This document shows, piece after piece, positions 35,537 to 43,458 of a stretch of DNA of 64,000 nucleotides. The stretch's first letter is position 1; each line of letters opens with the position of its first letter. Both the position numbers and the translations under genes were made by a program. The stretch comes from Rikenellaceae bacterium (lineage in GTDB: Bacteria > Bacteroidota > Bacteroidia > Bacteroidales > Rikenellaceae). A model generated the notes under the pieces. That model was given only the letters and a program-made list of their open reading frames with translations, was not told the DNA's origin and did not search any database. The stretch spans positions 62,001 to 126,000 of the forward strand of contig SUZM01000004.1 of NCBI GenBank assembly GCA_015059965.1, in the 5' to 3' direction.

Positions 35537-36982
35537 CTATCTCCACCATTTGATAAAGAAGAGTTGAACCAAACCGAAAATCTCCAGACGGCCGAAGAGC
35601 ATCAGCAGCGTGCCCGAGAACTTCAGCACGGCGGGCTGTGCGGCGTAGTTGTTCATCGAGCCCACCTCACCAAATCCGGGCCCCACATTGCCCAGACAGG
35701 CCACCGAAGCGGAGAATCCGGTCAAAAGGTCGGCACCGAAGAGAGTATTGATGATCGTGCCGAGGAGCATGAGCATGAAGTAGGTGACGATGAAGATCAT
35801 CGCCGTGTGGACTACCTCATCCTCCTGCAGGACACCGTCCACACGCACGCGGATGATGGCGTTGGGGTGCTGCTGGCGCTTCAGTCGGGCCACCAGCATC
35901 TTGAAGGCCAGGATCAGGCGGTTCATCTTCAGACCGCCCGATGTGGAGCCCGCACAGGCGCAGACGATCGAGGCGAAGACCAAGAGGATGATCGCAAACG
36001 AGGGCCAAAGGTTCGTGTCGGCCGTGGCGAATCCCGTGGTGCTCGTCAGGGCCACAAATTGGAAGAGGCCGTGGCGCAGCGAGGAGAGAAAGTCGGGGTA
36101 GATGTTGGCGATCCACAGGCTGATGGCAATCATCAGGGCGCCGCCCCCGAGGAAGGCAAAGTAGGTACGCGTTACCTCCGAGCGCCAGACGTTGTCGCGG
36201 TTGCCGATCAGGGTGGCGTAGATCAGGCCGAAGTGGATTCCGGCGGTGGCCATGGTGCAGATCAGTACCGCCTCGATCAGCGGCGAGTTGAAGTAGGCGA
36301 TCGAGAGGTTCTTGGTGCTGAATCCGCAGGTCGAGGAGGCCGACATGGCGTGGGTGAGGGCATCGTACCAGTTCATGCCCGAGAATTTGAGCAATAGGGT
36401 TGAAATAACGGTCAGCCCGACATAGACCAAGAGCAGGATCTGCACGATGCGTTGTGTGCGGTAGTGGTAGTCGTCGTGCGAGACGGCCGAGAGCTCCACA
36501 TTGGAGAGCATCTTCTTCGAGCGACCCATCGAGGGGAGGATCAGAAGGGCGAACATCACCACGCCGATACCGCCCACCCAGGCCGAGGACATGCGCCAGA
36601 AGAGCAGACCGCGTGGCAGGGCCTCGATATCGGTGAGGATCGAGGCGCCGGTGGTGGTGAGGCCCGAGACACTCTCGAACCAGGCGTTGATCAGCGTGAA
36701 CTCCCCGCCCCACATCAGGTAGGGGAACATCCCCACGATGCAGGCCACGAGCCACGAGCCCACCACAATGCAGTAACCCTCCTTGCTGTTGATCTGTTCG
36801 GTGCGCTTCACGAAGATCAGCGGGAAGAGCCCCAGCAGGCCCGTCAGCAGGGCCGACAGCAGCAGGGGATAGTACGACGAATCGGGTCCCGACCACCAGG
36901 CGATGCCGGCCGAGAGCAACATGAACGAGGCGAAGATCAACAACACCAGGCCGATGTAACGTATGACGACATGAAAACGCAT
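35537..36982 (-). CDS. trkH: TrkH-family potassium uptake channel subunit
   Basis: K+-translocating membrane subunit, 481 residues, about ten membrane segments. The four selectivity-filter loops are visible in order: LTTTGAS (near 107), SSTCGFST (near 214), STTGFATA (near 315) and LGNVGPGFGE (near 433). TrkH needs a cytosolic NAD-binding TrkA to gate; no trkA is in this window. It sits 3 bases after the sensor-like gene and 2 bases before the SPOR-like gene, clearly one operon. Confidence 0.95.
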   Translation of the reverse strand: MRFHVVIRYIGLVLLIFASFMLLSAGIAWWSGPDSSYYPLLLSALLTGLLGLFPLIFVKRTEQINSKEGYCIVVGSWLVACIVGMFPYLMWGGEFTLINAWFESVSGLTTTGASILTDIEALPRGLLFWRMSSAWVGGIGVVMFALLILPSMGRSKKMLSNVELSAVSHDDYHYRTQRIVQILLLVYVGLTVISTLLLKFSGMNWYDALTHAMSASSTCGFSTKNLSIAYFNSPLIEAVLICTMATAGIHFGLIYATLIGNRDNVWRSEVTRTYFAFLGGGALMIAISLWIANIYPDFLSSLRHGLFQFVALTSTTGFATADTNLWPSFAIILLVFASIVCACAGSTSGGLKMNRLILAFKMLVARLKRQQHPNAIIRVRVDGVLQEDEVVHTAMIFIVTYFMLMLLGTIINTLFGADLLTGFSASVACLGNVGPGFGEVGSMNNYAAQPAVLKFSGTLLMLFGRLEIFGLVQLFFIKWWR

Positions 36983-36985
36983 CGG

Positions 36986-37891
36986 CTACCGGTTGTTGGG
37001 GTTGTGTTTCGAGAGGTTGATCAGGGTGTCGATCTTCTCGTTGAGCTCCTTCAGCTCATCCTGCATATCGTCTTTCGGACGGTAGGGGATGCGGAATTGC
37101 AGCCAGTCGCCCAGCGAGCGGTTGATCCTCAGGACCGGATTGACACAGTACAGGAGCATGAAGTAGTAGAGCAGCAGCACGATGGCGATCATCACCAGCA
37201 GGGAGATCAGCACGGGAGTTACGGCGCGGTAGGCATTCTTGCGCAACTGCTCGGTACGCGGGGCCAGGGAGCTCTGCGCCGAGGTCATGTAGTTTTGGAT
37301 GGCGGTCGTCAGGCGGCGGTAGAGCCCGTCGTGGCGATCCTGCTCCGCCAGGTAGTTCGCGGCCGTGGAGAGCGACTCGCCGCTCTTGACCATGGCCAGC
37401 GAGTCGGCCTGGCGGATCGAGTCGGGGAGGATGTGGGCCAGGGTGTCGATCTGAAGCAGCAGGCGGCGCTGCTCGGCCTCGACGGCCAGGCGCTGTTCGT
37501 GGGCGCGCTGCTCGGCAAAACGGGCCAGGAAGCGGTCGGTCAGCAGGCGCAGTTCGGTGGTGACAATCGAGAGCGAATCGAGCGAACTCTTGTCTGTAGC
37601 CTCCTTTTGGGCCACCTCGAGGGTCTGCTCCAGGCGGTTCATGCCGGCACGGCAGAGGCTGTCGTAGCGGGCATCGTGGTGCATGCTCAGGCGCGTAAAG
37701 GCGAGGCTCTGCTCATGAGCGGCATCGAGCATCTCTTTGGCCAGCTCGATGTTGCGGCGGTTGGCGGCGAGGATCTCGCCCGTGTCGCGGCTCAGCACGT
37801 TGAGCTCCAAAAAGGAGAGCATGCCCGACAAGAAGAGCAGGCAGACAATGCTCAGGAAGCCAATGGTTACACGTTTTCGTATTCCGGTCAT
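36986..37891 (-). CDS. Membrane protein with 4-helix-bundle sensor domain and HAMP-like tail, no output domain
   Basis: A 301-residue protein with an N-terminal membrane segment (about 9-29), an all-helical periplasmic domain of about 190 residues (rich in Glu, Leu and Arg), a second membrane segment (about 224-248), and a 50-residue cytoplasmic tail (NPVLRINRSLGDW...DELKELNEKIDTLINL) that looks like a HAMP. This is the sensor half of a chemoreceptor or histidine kinase with no kinase, MCP or cyclase domain. The frame ends cleanly, so it is not obviously truncated. First gene of the trkH operon, with a consensus promoter. Role unknown; it may sense osmolarity or partner a separate protein. 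Confidence 0.72.
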   Translation of the reverse strand: MTGIRKRVTIGFLSIVCLLFLSGMLSFLELNVLSRDTGEILAANRRNIELAKEMLDAAHEQSLAFTRLSMHHDARYDSLCRAGMNRLEQTLEVAQKEATDKSSLDSLSIVTTELRLLTDRFLARFAEQRAHEQRLAVEAEQRRLLLQIDTLAHILPDSIRQADSLAMVKSGESLSTAANYLAEQDRHDGLYRRLTTAIQNYMTSAQSSLAPRTEQLRKNAYRAVTPVLISLLVMIAIVLLLYYFMLLYCVNPVLRINRSLGDWLQFRIPYRPKDDMQDELKELNEKIDTLINLSKHNPNNR

Positions 37892-37916
37892 GGTACTTAT
37901 GCTTATACAATATGGA

Positions 37917-37947
37917 CAAAGATAGTAAAACCCGGGCGGTTTAGCAA
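37917..37947 (-). promoter_or_regulatory. Promoter of the sensor-trkH-SPOR-nfeD-floA operon
   Basis: On the - strand, TATCTTTG (complement of 37917-37924) with TTG (complement of 37945-37947), spacing 20, 26 bases before the ATG. No other promoter box was seen down to floA, and the gaps are 30 bases or less. Confidence 0.8.
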
Positions 37948-37992
37948 CTTTTTGGCCGTTTTTTATCCTATTAACCCTCCCGAAGACGACTC

Positions 37993-39291
37993 CTATTCGT
38001 CGATTTCACCCCTGAGGTCGTGTTGCTCGTCCATCTCCAGGAGGCGCACCGGGACAATGCGGTTGATGTAGCGGCGGTCGTAGGGGACCTTTACGCGGCG
38101 GTAGTTCCCCGTGAATCCGGTCATCATCCCCCCGCGCAGTGTGCTCTCGAAGAGCACCTCCTGCTTCAGACCCACCCCCTGGCGGCAGAAGTTGGCATGG
38201 AGTCTTCGCGAGAGCTCCTCCAGCCGCTCCACGCGCTCGGTGGCCACCGACGACTGCACCTTGTCGGGCATCTCGACGGCCCGGGTTCCGGGGCGCTCGG
38301 AGAAGGGGAAGATGTGCAGGAACGAGGCATCTACCCGCTCCAAAAGGCGGTAGGTCTCCTGGAAGTGCTCCTCCTTTTCGCCCGGGAAGCCGACAATCAC
38401 GTCGATGCCGATAAAGGCATCGGGCATCAGCGAGCGTACCTTGGCGATGCGTTCGGCGAAACGCTCGGCGGTGTAGCGGCGACCCATACGCTCCAGGATG
38501 TAGTCCGAACCGCTCTGGAGCGGGATGTGGAAGTGGTGCTGGAACTTGGGCGACGAGGCGCAGAAGGCGATGATCTCATCGGTCAGCAGGTTGGGCTCGA
38601 TCGAGGAGATGCGGTAGCGCTCGATCCCCTCCACCTCGTTCAGGGCGCGGAGCAGGTCGAGGAACGTCTCCCCCGTCGTGCGGCCGAAGTCGCCCGTATT
38701 GACCCCCGTGATGACGATCTCCTTCTGACCGCCGGCGGCAATCTGTCGGGCCTCCTCAACCAGGTCGGCAATGGGCATGTTGCGGCTCGAGCCGCGGGCG
38801 TAGTGGATCGTGCAGTAGGCGCAGCAGTAGTCGCATCCGTCCTGCACCTTCAGGAAGGTGCGCGTGCGGTCGCCCGACGAGAAGGCGGCAAAGAAGCGGG
38901 TGAGCGCATCCACATCGCAGGGATATACCTCCACGGGCGAGGTGCGCGAGAGGCGCACGGTGCGTTCGTAGAGGTCGCCCTTGTCGTTGTTGCTCAAGAC
39001 GATCGAGACCCCCTCGATCTGGGCGATCTCTTCGGGTTTGAGCTGGGCGTAGCAACCCGTAACGGCGATGATGGCCTGCGGATTGCGGCGGTGTATGCGG
39101 CGGATCAGGTTGCGGCACTTCTTGTCGGCATGCTCCGTGACGGAGCAGCTGTTGATCACGCAGATGTCGGCATCGACCTCCGACGTTACGCGCTCGAAGC
39201 CCCCCTGCTCAAACTGGCGGGCCAGGGTCGAACTCTCCGAGAAGTTGAGCTTGCAGCCTAACGTGTGAAAACTGACTTTTCGGGCACTCAT
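37993..39291 (-). CDS. mtaB: tRNA t6A37 methylthiotransferase MtaB
   Basis: Radical-SAM enzyme that converts t6A37 to ms2t6A in tRNAs reading ANN codons. The 432-residue protein has the UPF0004 N-terminal domain with cluster cysteines (HTLGCKLN, INSCSV, TGCYAQ), the radical SAM triad CDYCCAYC (near 152-159), FHIPLQSGSDYILERMGRRY, and a C-terminal TRAM region (EVLFES...GFTGNYRRVKVPY). It is preceded by a consensus promoter. Confidence 0.95.
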   Translation of the reverse strand: MSARKVSFHTLGCKLNFSESSTLARQFEQGGFERVTSEVDADICVINSCSVTEHADKKCRNLIRRIHRRNPQAIIAVTGCYAQLKPEEIAQIEGVSIVLSNNDKGDLYERTVRLSRTSPVEVYPCDVDALTRFFAAFSSGDRTRTFLKVQDGCDYCCAYCTIHYARGSSRNMPIADLVEEARQIAAGGQKEIVITGVNTGDFGRTTGETFLDLLRALNEVEGIERYRISSIEPNLLTDEIIAFCASSPKFQHHFHIPLQSGSDYILERMGRRYTAERFAERIAKVRSLMPDAFIGIDVIVGFPGEKEEHFQETYRLLERVDASFLHIFPFSERPGTRAVEMPDKVQSSVATERVERLEELSRRLHANFCRQGVGLKQEVLFESTLRGGMMTGFTGNYRRVKVPYDRRYINRIVPVRLLEMDEQHDLRGEIDE

Positions 39292-39322
39292 ATCAGGTGT
39301 TTCTATCCGGTTAATTTATGGA

Positions 39323-39352
39323 CAAAGATACAAATTTTCGCTTAAAGTTCAA
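39323..39352 (-). promoter_or_regulatory. Promoter of mtaB
   Basis: On the - strand, TATCTTTG (complement of 39323-39330) with TTG (complement of 39350-39352), spacing 19, 31 bases before the ATG. Confidence 0.8.
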
Positions 39353-39602
39353 TTTTCTGCTTCGGAATCGTCCGATCACCCTTTCTTTGGAGGCTGTTTT
39401 CCCTCTTTTACAGCAAGCTCTTTTTTTTCTGCAAAAGCTTTAATATTAAATAAACTTAATAAATGTGCTTTTAAAATGTAAATATTAAATTAATGGGGGG
39501 GGTAGTTAATAATATTTATTAAATACGCGGGAATTAATAAGATAATATAATTTTATAAGAAAAAAGTGGTGTTTTTAGTTGCAAAATGTTACAAAAATAT
39601 GC
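39353..39602. other. AT-rich gap with a G8 tract
   Basis: About 250 bases, very AT-rich, no gene recognised. It contains an uninterrupted run of eight G at 39495-39502, flanked by the partly inverted sequences AAATATTA and TAATATTT. The tract lies about 120 bases upstream of the -7 box of the lipoprotein operon. Confidence 0.7.
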
Positions 39603-39631
39603 TTGTTGTTATCAGTTTATTATTATCTTTG
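39603..39631 (+). promoter_or_regulatory. Promoter of the surface-lipoprotein pair
   Basis: TATCTTTG at 39624-39631 with TTG at 39603-39605, spacing 18. The predicted leader is about 150 bases and holds a 12-base palindrome TTCGCTAGCGAA (39680-39691) and a possible stem GAACGATC/GGTCGTTC (39638-39645 with 39675-39682). Confidence 0.72.
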
Positions 39632-39789
39632 CAAAAGGAACGATCAGATTGTTATAGTTGACGCTATTTTAATGGGTCGTTCGCTAGCGAATCCGTTTTA
39701 GGCTCTATATATAATATGTATATTCAGACCAACGGAATGTTTTTGTTGTTAATTGCAAGCAAACTTAATATTAATTAAAAAAAACTGTT

Positions 39790-40986
39790 ATGAAAAAGTA
39801 TTTCTTGAGTTTTGTGGCCATGATGGCGATCGCACTCCCTTCGTGCTCGTATGACGATGCGGAACTTTGGGAGAAGTACAACAATCTGGAGAACCGAGTG
39901 CAGACGCTCGAGGGGTTGTGCCGTGAGATGAACACGAACATCGAGTCGTTGGAGACGATTCTGGAGGCTCTCAATGCCAATGAGCATGTGAGCAACATCG
40001 CCCCCATCGTTGAGGATGGCAAGGTGGTAGGCTACACGATCACCTTCACCGGTGGCGAGAGCGTTACGATCTACAACCACACCAATTCGACCGGAGCAGC
40101 TCCCGAACTCGGCGTAGCCAAGGGTGATGACGGCGTATACTATTGGACCCTCAACGGCGAGTGGCTGCTGGACGAGGCCGGTGAGAAGGTGAAGGCCGAG
40201 GGTACGGACGGAAAGGATGGTCAGACTCCTCGTCTTAAGGTGGAGAACGGCTACTGGTATGTCTCCTACGACGAAGGTAAGACCTGGGTTGAGGCCGGTC
40301 GTGCAACGACCGATGGTGCCGCTTCGGGCGAGAGCCTCTTCAAGGAGGTGAGCTACGACGACGAGTATGTCTACCTGACCCTTTCGGATGGCACGGTGCT
40401 GGTTCTGCCGCTCGTAAAGAACGAGACTCCGGTGGATCCTCCCGTAAGTGGCAATGGCGGTGAGGCTGTTGATCTGGGCCTGAGCGTAATGTGGGCCGAT
40501 CGCAATGTTGGTGCCGAGAGTGCCGACCAGAATGGCGACTACTTCGCTTGGGGTGAGACGGAGCCGAAGAGCGACTACAACGAGTGGAACAGTGTGACTT
40601 TCGGTAAGGCTCTCGACGTGATTTCGGGTAATGCCACCTACGATGCCGCTACGGCCAAGTGGGGTGAGGGTTGGCGTCTGCCGACCAAGGAAGAGGCTCA
40701 GGAGCTGTTGGACAACTGCACCTGGAACTGGGGTGAGCAGAATGGTGTCCCCGGCGTGACGGTCGTAGCCTCGAATGGCAACTCCATTTTCCTGCCCGCA
40801 GCAGGCTATTACAAGGAGACCACCATTAAGTATCTGGGCACCTACGGCAGCTATGCAACCGGTTCGCTCCAGGATACCTGGAACTTCCAGACCCCCACGC
40901 TCAGTTTCGACGACACCACCCACGCCATGTATTGGGATTATCGCTACAATGGCTCGGTAATTCGTCCGGTTAAGGATAAGAACTAA
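39790..40986 (+). CDS. Surface lipoprotein with DUF4988-like N-terminus and FISUMP-like C-terminus
   Basis: A 398-residue lipoprotein (lipobox LPSC, Cys19). The N-terminal ELWEKYNNLENRVQTLEGLC helix and SNIAPIVEDGKVVGYTITF resemble DUF4988 domains of Bacteroidales surface proteins. The middle has a collagen-like GTDGKDGQTPRLK and GYWYVSYDEGKTW. The C-terminal half (about 220-398; VDLGLSVMWADRNVGA, YFAWGETEPKSDY, GEGWRLPTKEEAQELL, FLPAAGYY) matches the 'Fibrobacter succinogenes major paralogous' type of domain, seen in many exported Bacteroidota proteins. Substrate unknown. First gene of a two-lipoprotein unit. Confidence 0.75.
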   Translation: MKKYFLSFVAMMAIALPSCSYDDAELWEKYNNLENRVQTLEGLCREMNTNIESLETILEALNANEHVSNIAPIVEDGKVVGYTITFTGGESVTIYNHTNSTGAAPELGVAKGDDGVYYWTLNGEWLLDEAGEKVKAEGTDGKDGQTPRLKVENGYWYVSYDEGKTWVEAGRATTDGAASGESLFKEVSYDDEYVYLTLSDGTVLVLPLVKNETPVDPPVSGNGGEAVDLGLSVMWADRNVGAESADQNGDYFAWGETEPKSDYNEWNSVTFGKALDVISGNATYDAATAKWGEGWRLPTKEEAQELLDNCTWNWGEQNGVPGVTVVASNGNSIFLPAAGYYKETTIKYLGTYGSYATGSLQDTWNFQTPTLSFDDTTHAMYWDYRYNGSVIRPVKDKN

Positions 40987-41030
40987 GAAGTAAATTAGGT
41001 AATTAACAAAGATATAGAAAAGATATAGAA

Positions 41031-42308
41031 ATGAAAAAGAATCTCTTTTTGGCTGCAACCCTGGCCTTGGGCCTGCTGATGGGTGCCTGCTCGTCGGATG
41101 ATCCCGTGGTAACTCCCGTAGATGACGAGCCCGAAAAGCCTATTGAGGCTACTGTGCTGAAGCTTACCCCTTCGGTGGCCGATCTCGAAGTTGGCGACGT
41201 GCTCGAAATCCAGGCCATGATCCTTCCCGAGGATGCCGAGGATAAGACCATTGCCTGGAGCTCCTCGAATACGGAGATCGCCACCGTATCGCCCGAGGGT
41301 GTGGTTACGGCTCTGGCCCGCGGTTCGGTCACCATCACGGCCGAGCTCGGCAAACTGAAATCGACCAGCGAGATCAGTGTCTGGAACCCTGCCGATGAGG
41401 TGATTGAGTCGACCTTCCTCTCGATTCGCTATTGGGGCGATTACTACGAAACCGGCATTGACAACTTTTCCGTCGAATTCGGAACGGTGGAGTATGTGAA
41501 TTCGACTATCAATAGCACGGGAGACTTTTTCCTGCTCTCGGCGAACAATCCTCGCTTCGAAAATATCTCTGCTGCCTATCTGCTCCCCGGAACCTATACC
41601 TTTGACAACGAGTCCCCGTATGAGGAGATGACCCTCTCGGGCCGCCAGGAGAGCCTTCGAATCCGTTATGAGGAGGATGCCAACGGCGATGAGAAGATGG
41701 AGGAGACCCGCAACTACTTCAAGGATGCTTACCTGGTTATTGCGTACGATGAGGTAGAACAGGTTTGCACCTTCACGGCAGAGATGTTGCTTGACAACGA
41801 CGAGTTGGTTCGTGTTCACTACCGTGGTTCGGTTGTCTTTACCAATACCATTGAGCGCCTGATTCCTCCGCAGATCTCTTCGGATCTCGATTTCGTCAGC
41901 GGATACGGTTATGCCAGCCACTATGGCGATGGTACCTACATGATCGACCTGATGCAGTCGGAAGATGCCTTCTTTGATAATCAGACCGTATACCTGGTGT
42001 TGGATACGAAGGAGCCCAACAACGAGCAGATCAAGGCCGGTACCTATCCTGTTTCGGCTGAGCCCGTCGATGGCGGCTACCTGAGCAATGGTTATTACGA
42101 TATCACCTCCGGATCGGTCTTCTACAAGGGGTCGTATGCTTATGTTATGCAATCCGACTACTCCCAGAAGTTTGCCTTCATCAACGAGGGTACGCTTACG
42201 ATCTCGTATGAGGGTGAGAATATGACTATCGAGTTGGAGGCCAAGGATCTGGGTGGCCATCGCGTACACACGATCTATACGGGTGCTCCGATTCAGATAA
42301 TCTATTAG
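41031..42308 (+). CDS. Surface lipoprotein with BIG2 Ig-like domain and an internal duplication
   Basis: A 425-residue lipoprotein (lipobox LMGAC, Cys20). Residues about 41-117 form a bacterial Ig-like (BIG2) domain: LTPSVADLEVGDVLEI, IAWSSSNTEIATVSPEG, ITAELG. Two diverged beta-rich units follow, about 129-272 and 286-422, each running from an aromatic-rich strand through a PGTYTF/AGTYPV turn to a HYRGSVVF/IYTGAPIQ ending, so they look like a tandem duplication. No enzyme motif. It is 44 bases after the previous lipoprotein and ends in a terminator, so the two form an operon, probably surface exposed. Confidence 0.72.
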   Translation: MKKNLFLAATLALGLLMGACSSDDPVVTPVDDEPEKPIEATVLKLTPSVADLEVGDVLEIQAMILPEDAEDKTIAWSSSNTEIATVSPEGVVTALARGSVTITAELGKLKSTSEISVWNPADEVIESTFLSIRYWGDYYETGIDNFSVEFGTVEYVNSTINSTGDFFLLSANNPRFENISAAYLLPGTYTFDNESPYEEMTLSGRQESLRIRYEEDANGDEKMEETRNYFKDAYLVIAYDEVEQVCTFTAEMLLDNDELVRVHYRGSVVFTNTIERLIPPQISSDLDFVSGYGYASHYGDGTYMIDLMQSEDAFFDNQTVYLVLDTKEPNNEQIKAGTYPVSAEPVDGGYLSNGYYDITSGSVFYKGSYAYVMQSDYSQKFAFINEGTLTISYEGENMTIELEAKDLGGHRVHTIYTGAPIQIIY

Positions 42309-42346
42309 CCGACGCGACTCGCTGACAACTTCGAGTCTTAATGATC

Positions 42347-42387
42347 TCTCCCCCGCCAGAGGTGTCTCTGACGGGGGAGATTTTTAT
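42347..42387 (+). terminator. Terminator of the lipoprotein pair
   Basis: Nine-base inverted repeat TCTCCCCCG (42347-42355) with CGGGGGAGA (42372-42380) followed by TTTTTATT. Confidence 0.92.
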
Positions 42388-42400
42388 TTGCCATGACCCG

Positions 42401-42478
42401 GCAATGGGCAATTAGGAATGAGCAATGAGGAATGAGCAATGAGCAATTAGGAATGAGCAATGAGCAATGAGCAAAGAG
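42401..42478. repeat. Heptamer array (AATGAGC and variants), about 11 units
   Basis: Consecutive 7-base units AATGAGC with variants AATGGGC, AATTAGG and AATGAGG. Largest of the five arrays in the window. On this strand every reading frame meets a stop within 21 bases of AATGAGC units. Confidence 0.9.
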
Positions 42479-42549
42479 AAATTGGCTTATGCACCGGAAT
42501 ATTCTCTGGTTATATCTTCTGGTAATATTCCCAACAACAAGGAAAATAA

Positions 42550-42580
42550 TTTTGAATTTTAAATTTTGAATTTTGAATTA
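42550..42580. repeat. TTTTGAA-type heptamer repeat
   Basis: Three copies of TTTTGAA at a period of 7 or 14 with a variant TTTTAAA between. One TTTG falls 17 bases before the -7 box of the following promoter. Confidence 0.75.
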
Positions 42581-42593
42581 TTTTATACCTTTG
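42565..42593 (+). promoter_or_regulatory. Promoter of the zinc-type ABC permease gene
   Basis: TACCTTTG at 42586-42593 with TTTG at 42565-42568, spacing 17. The TTTG is supplied by the TTTTGAA repeat. No Zur or Fur box was identified by eye. Confidence 0.7.
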
Positions 42594-42615
42594 TCGTTTC
42601 TAAAGGAGGTTGATG

Positions 42616-43458
42616 ATGGAGTTTTTTAGCGATATTTTTCGGTATGGCTACTTGAGCAATGCACTGTGGGCCTCGCTCCTGTCGGGGGTGGTCTGCGGCC
42701 TGGTGGGGGCCTATGTGGTCTTTCGGCGCATGGTCTTTCTCGCCGGAGGCATCACCCATGCCTCGTTCGGGGGCTTGGGCATCGCCTTCTACTTAGGTGC
42801 GAATCCCATTCTGGGGGCCATGCTCTTTGCCGTGCTCTCGGCTCTGGGTATCGAGTGGGCCGGGGAGCGGGGGCGCATCCGCGAGGATTCGGCCATCGGC
42901 ATCATCTGGTCGGTGGGCATGGCCATCGGCGCCCTCTTCATGTCGCTGCGCCCGGGCTACACGTCGGGCGATCTGTCGAGCTACCTTTTCGGCAGCATCA
43001 TCACCGTAACGTCGTCGGATGTGGTCGCCTTGGCCCTCCTCACGGGGGCGATTCTGCTGGGAACGCTGCTCTGGCACCGGCCGGTGATCTATACGGCCTT
43101 CGATCGCGAGTTCGCCCGTTCGCAGGGGGTGCCGACTCGTCGGGTGAGCTACCTGATGGCGGCGGTTACGGCCCTTGCGATCGTCCTCTCGATCCGCATC
43201 ATGGGAATCGTCCTGCTCTTGTCGCTCCTGACCCTGCCGGTGGTGATCGTCAATACGCTGACCAAGGACTACCGCCGCATCCTGCTCTTTGCCCCGCCGG
43301 TGGCCGTTGCCGGGAATGTCGCGGGCCTTGTGGTGAGCTACCATTGGGAGGTGCCTCCCGGGGCCGCCATCATTTTCTCGCTCACTTTGGCCCTTGCGGC
43401 TGTGAAATTCGGGGTAATTTTATTATCTTTGTCGCGGAATAAAGAAAATAGGAGTTGA
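42616..43458 (+). CDS. Metal (zinc/manganese-type) ABC transporter permease
   Basis: ZnuB/MntB-family inner-membrane permease, 280 residues, about eight membrane segments. Typical family segments are GAYVVFRRMVFLAGGITHASFGG split over TM2-TM3, GEDSAIG-like REDSAIGIIWSVGMAIG, and TAFDREFARSQGVP with IRIMGIVLLLSLLTLPVV. The start is placed at the ATG at 42616 because a perfect AAAGGAGG (42602-42609) stands 6 bases before it; two in-frame codons upstream are alternatives. No ATPase or binding protein is adjacent, so metal identity is open. It overlaps the next start (TTGA). Confidence 0.9.
   Translation: MEFFSDIFRYGYLSNALWASLLSGVVCGLVGAYVVFRRMVFLAGGITHASFGGLGIAFYLGANPILGAMLFAVLSALGIEWAGERGRIREDSAIGIIWSVGMAIGALFMSLRPGYTSGDLSSYLFGSIITVTSSDVVALALLTGAILLGTLLWHRPVIYTAFDREFARSQGVPTRRVSYLMAAVTALAIVLSIRIMGIVLLLSLLTLPVVIVNTLTKDYRRILLFAPPVAVAGNVAGLVVSYHWEVPPGAAIIFSLTLALAAVKFGVILLSLSRNKENRS
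43424..43431 (+). promoter_or_regulatory. -7 box inside the permease 3' end, for lptF/G-like gene
   Basis: TATCTTTG 23 bases before the TTG start, inside the last codons of the permease. No good -33 element was seen, so it is tentative. Confidence 0.42.

Larger units (their letters stand above)
42388..42601. other. Gap holding repeats and a promoter
   Basis: Between the lipoprotein terminator and the metal permease. It holds the heptamer array at 42401-42478, a TTTTGAA repeat at 42550-42580 and the promoter at 42565-42593. No gene recognised. Confidence 0.7.

Noticed and set aside
39353..39789. Invertible promoter upstream of the lipoprotein pair
   Set aside because: Only short AT-rich matches (such as TTAATATTAA) recur in inverted form; no inverted repeats of the 15-25 bases typical of Bacteroidales invertons flank the promoter, and no recombinase gene adjoins.
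42401..42478. Heptamer arrays as a CRISPR
   Set aside because: Units are 7 bases with no spacers and no cas genes in the window.
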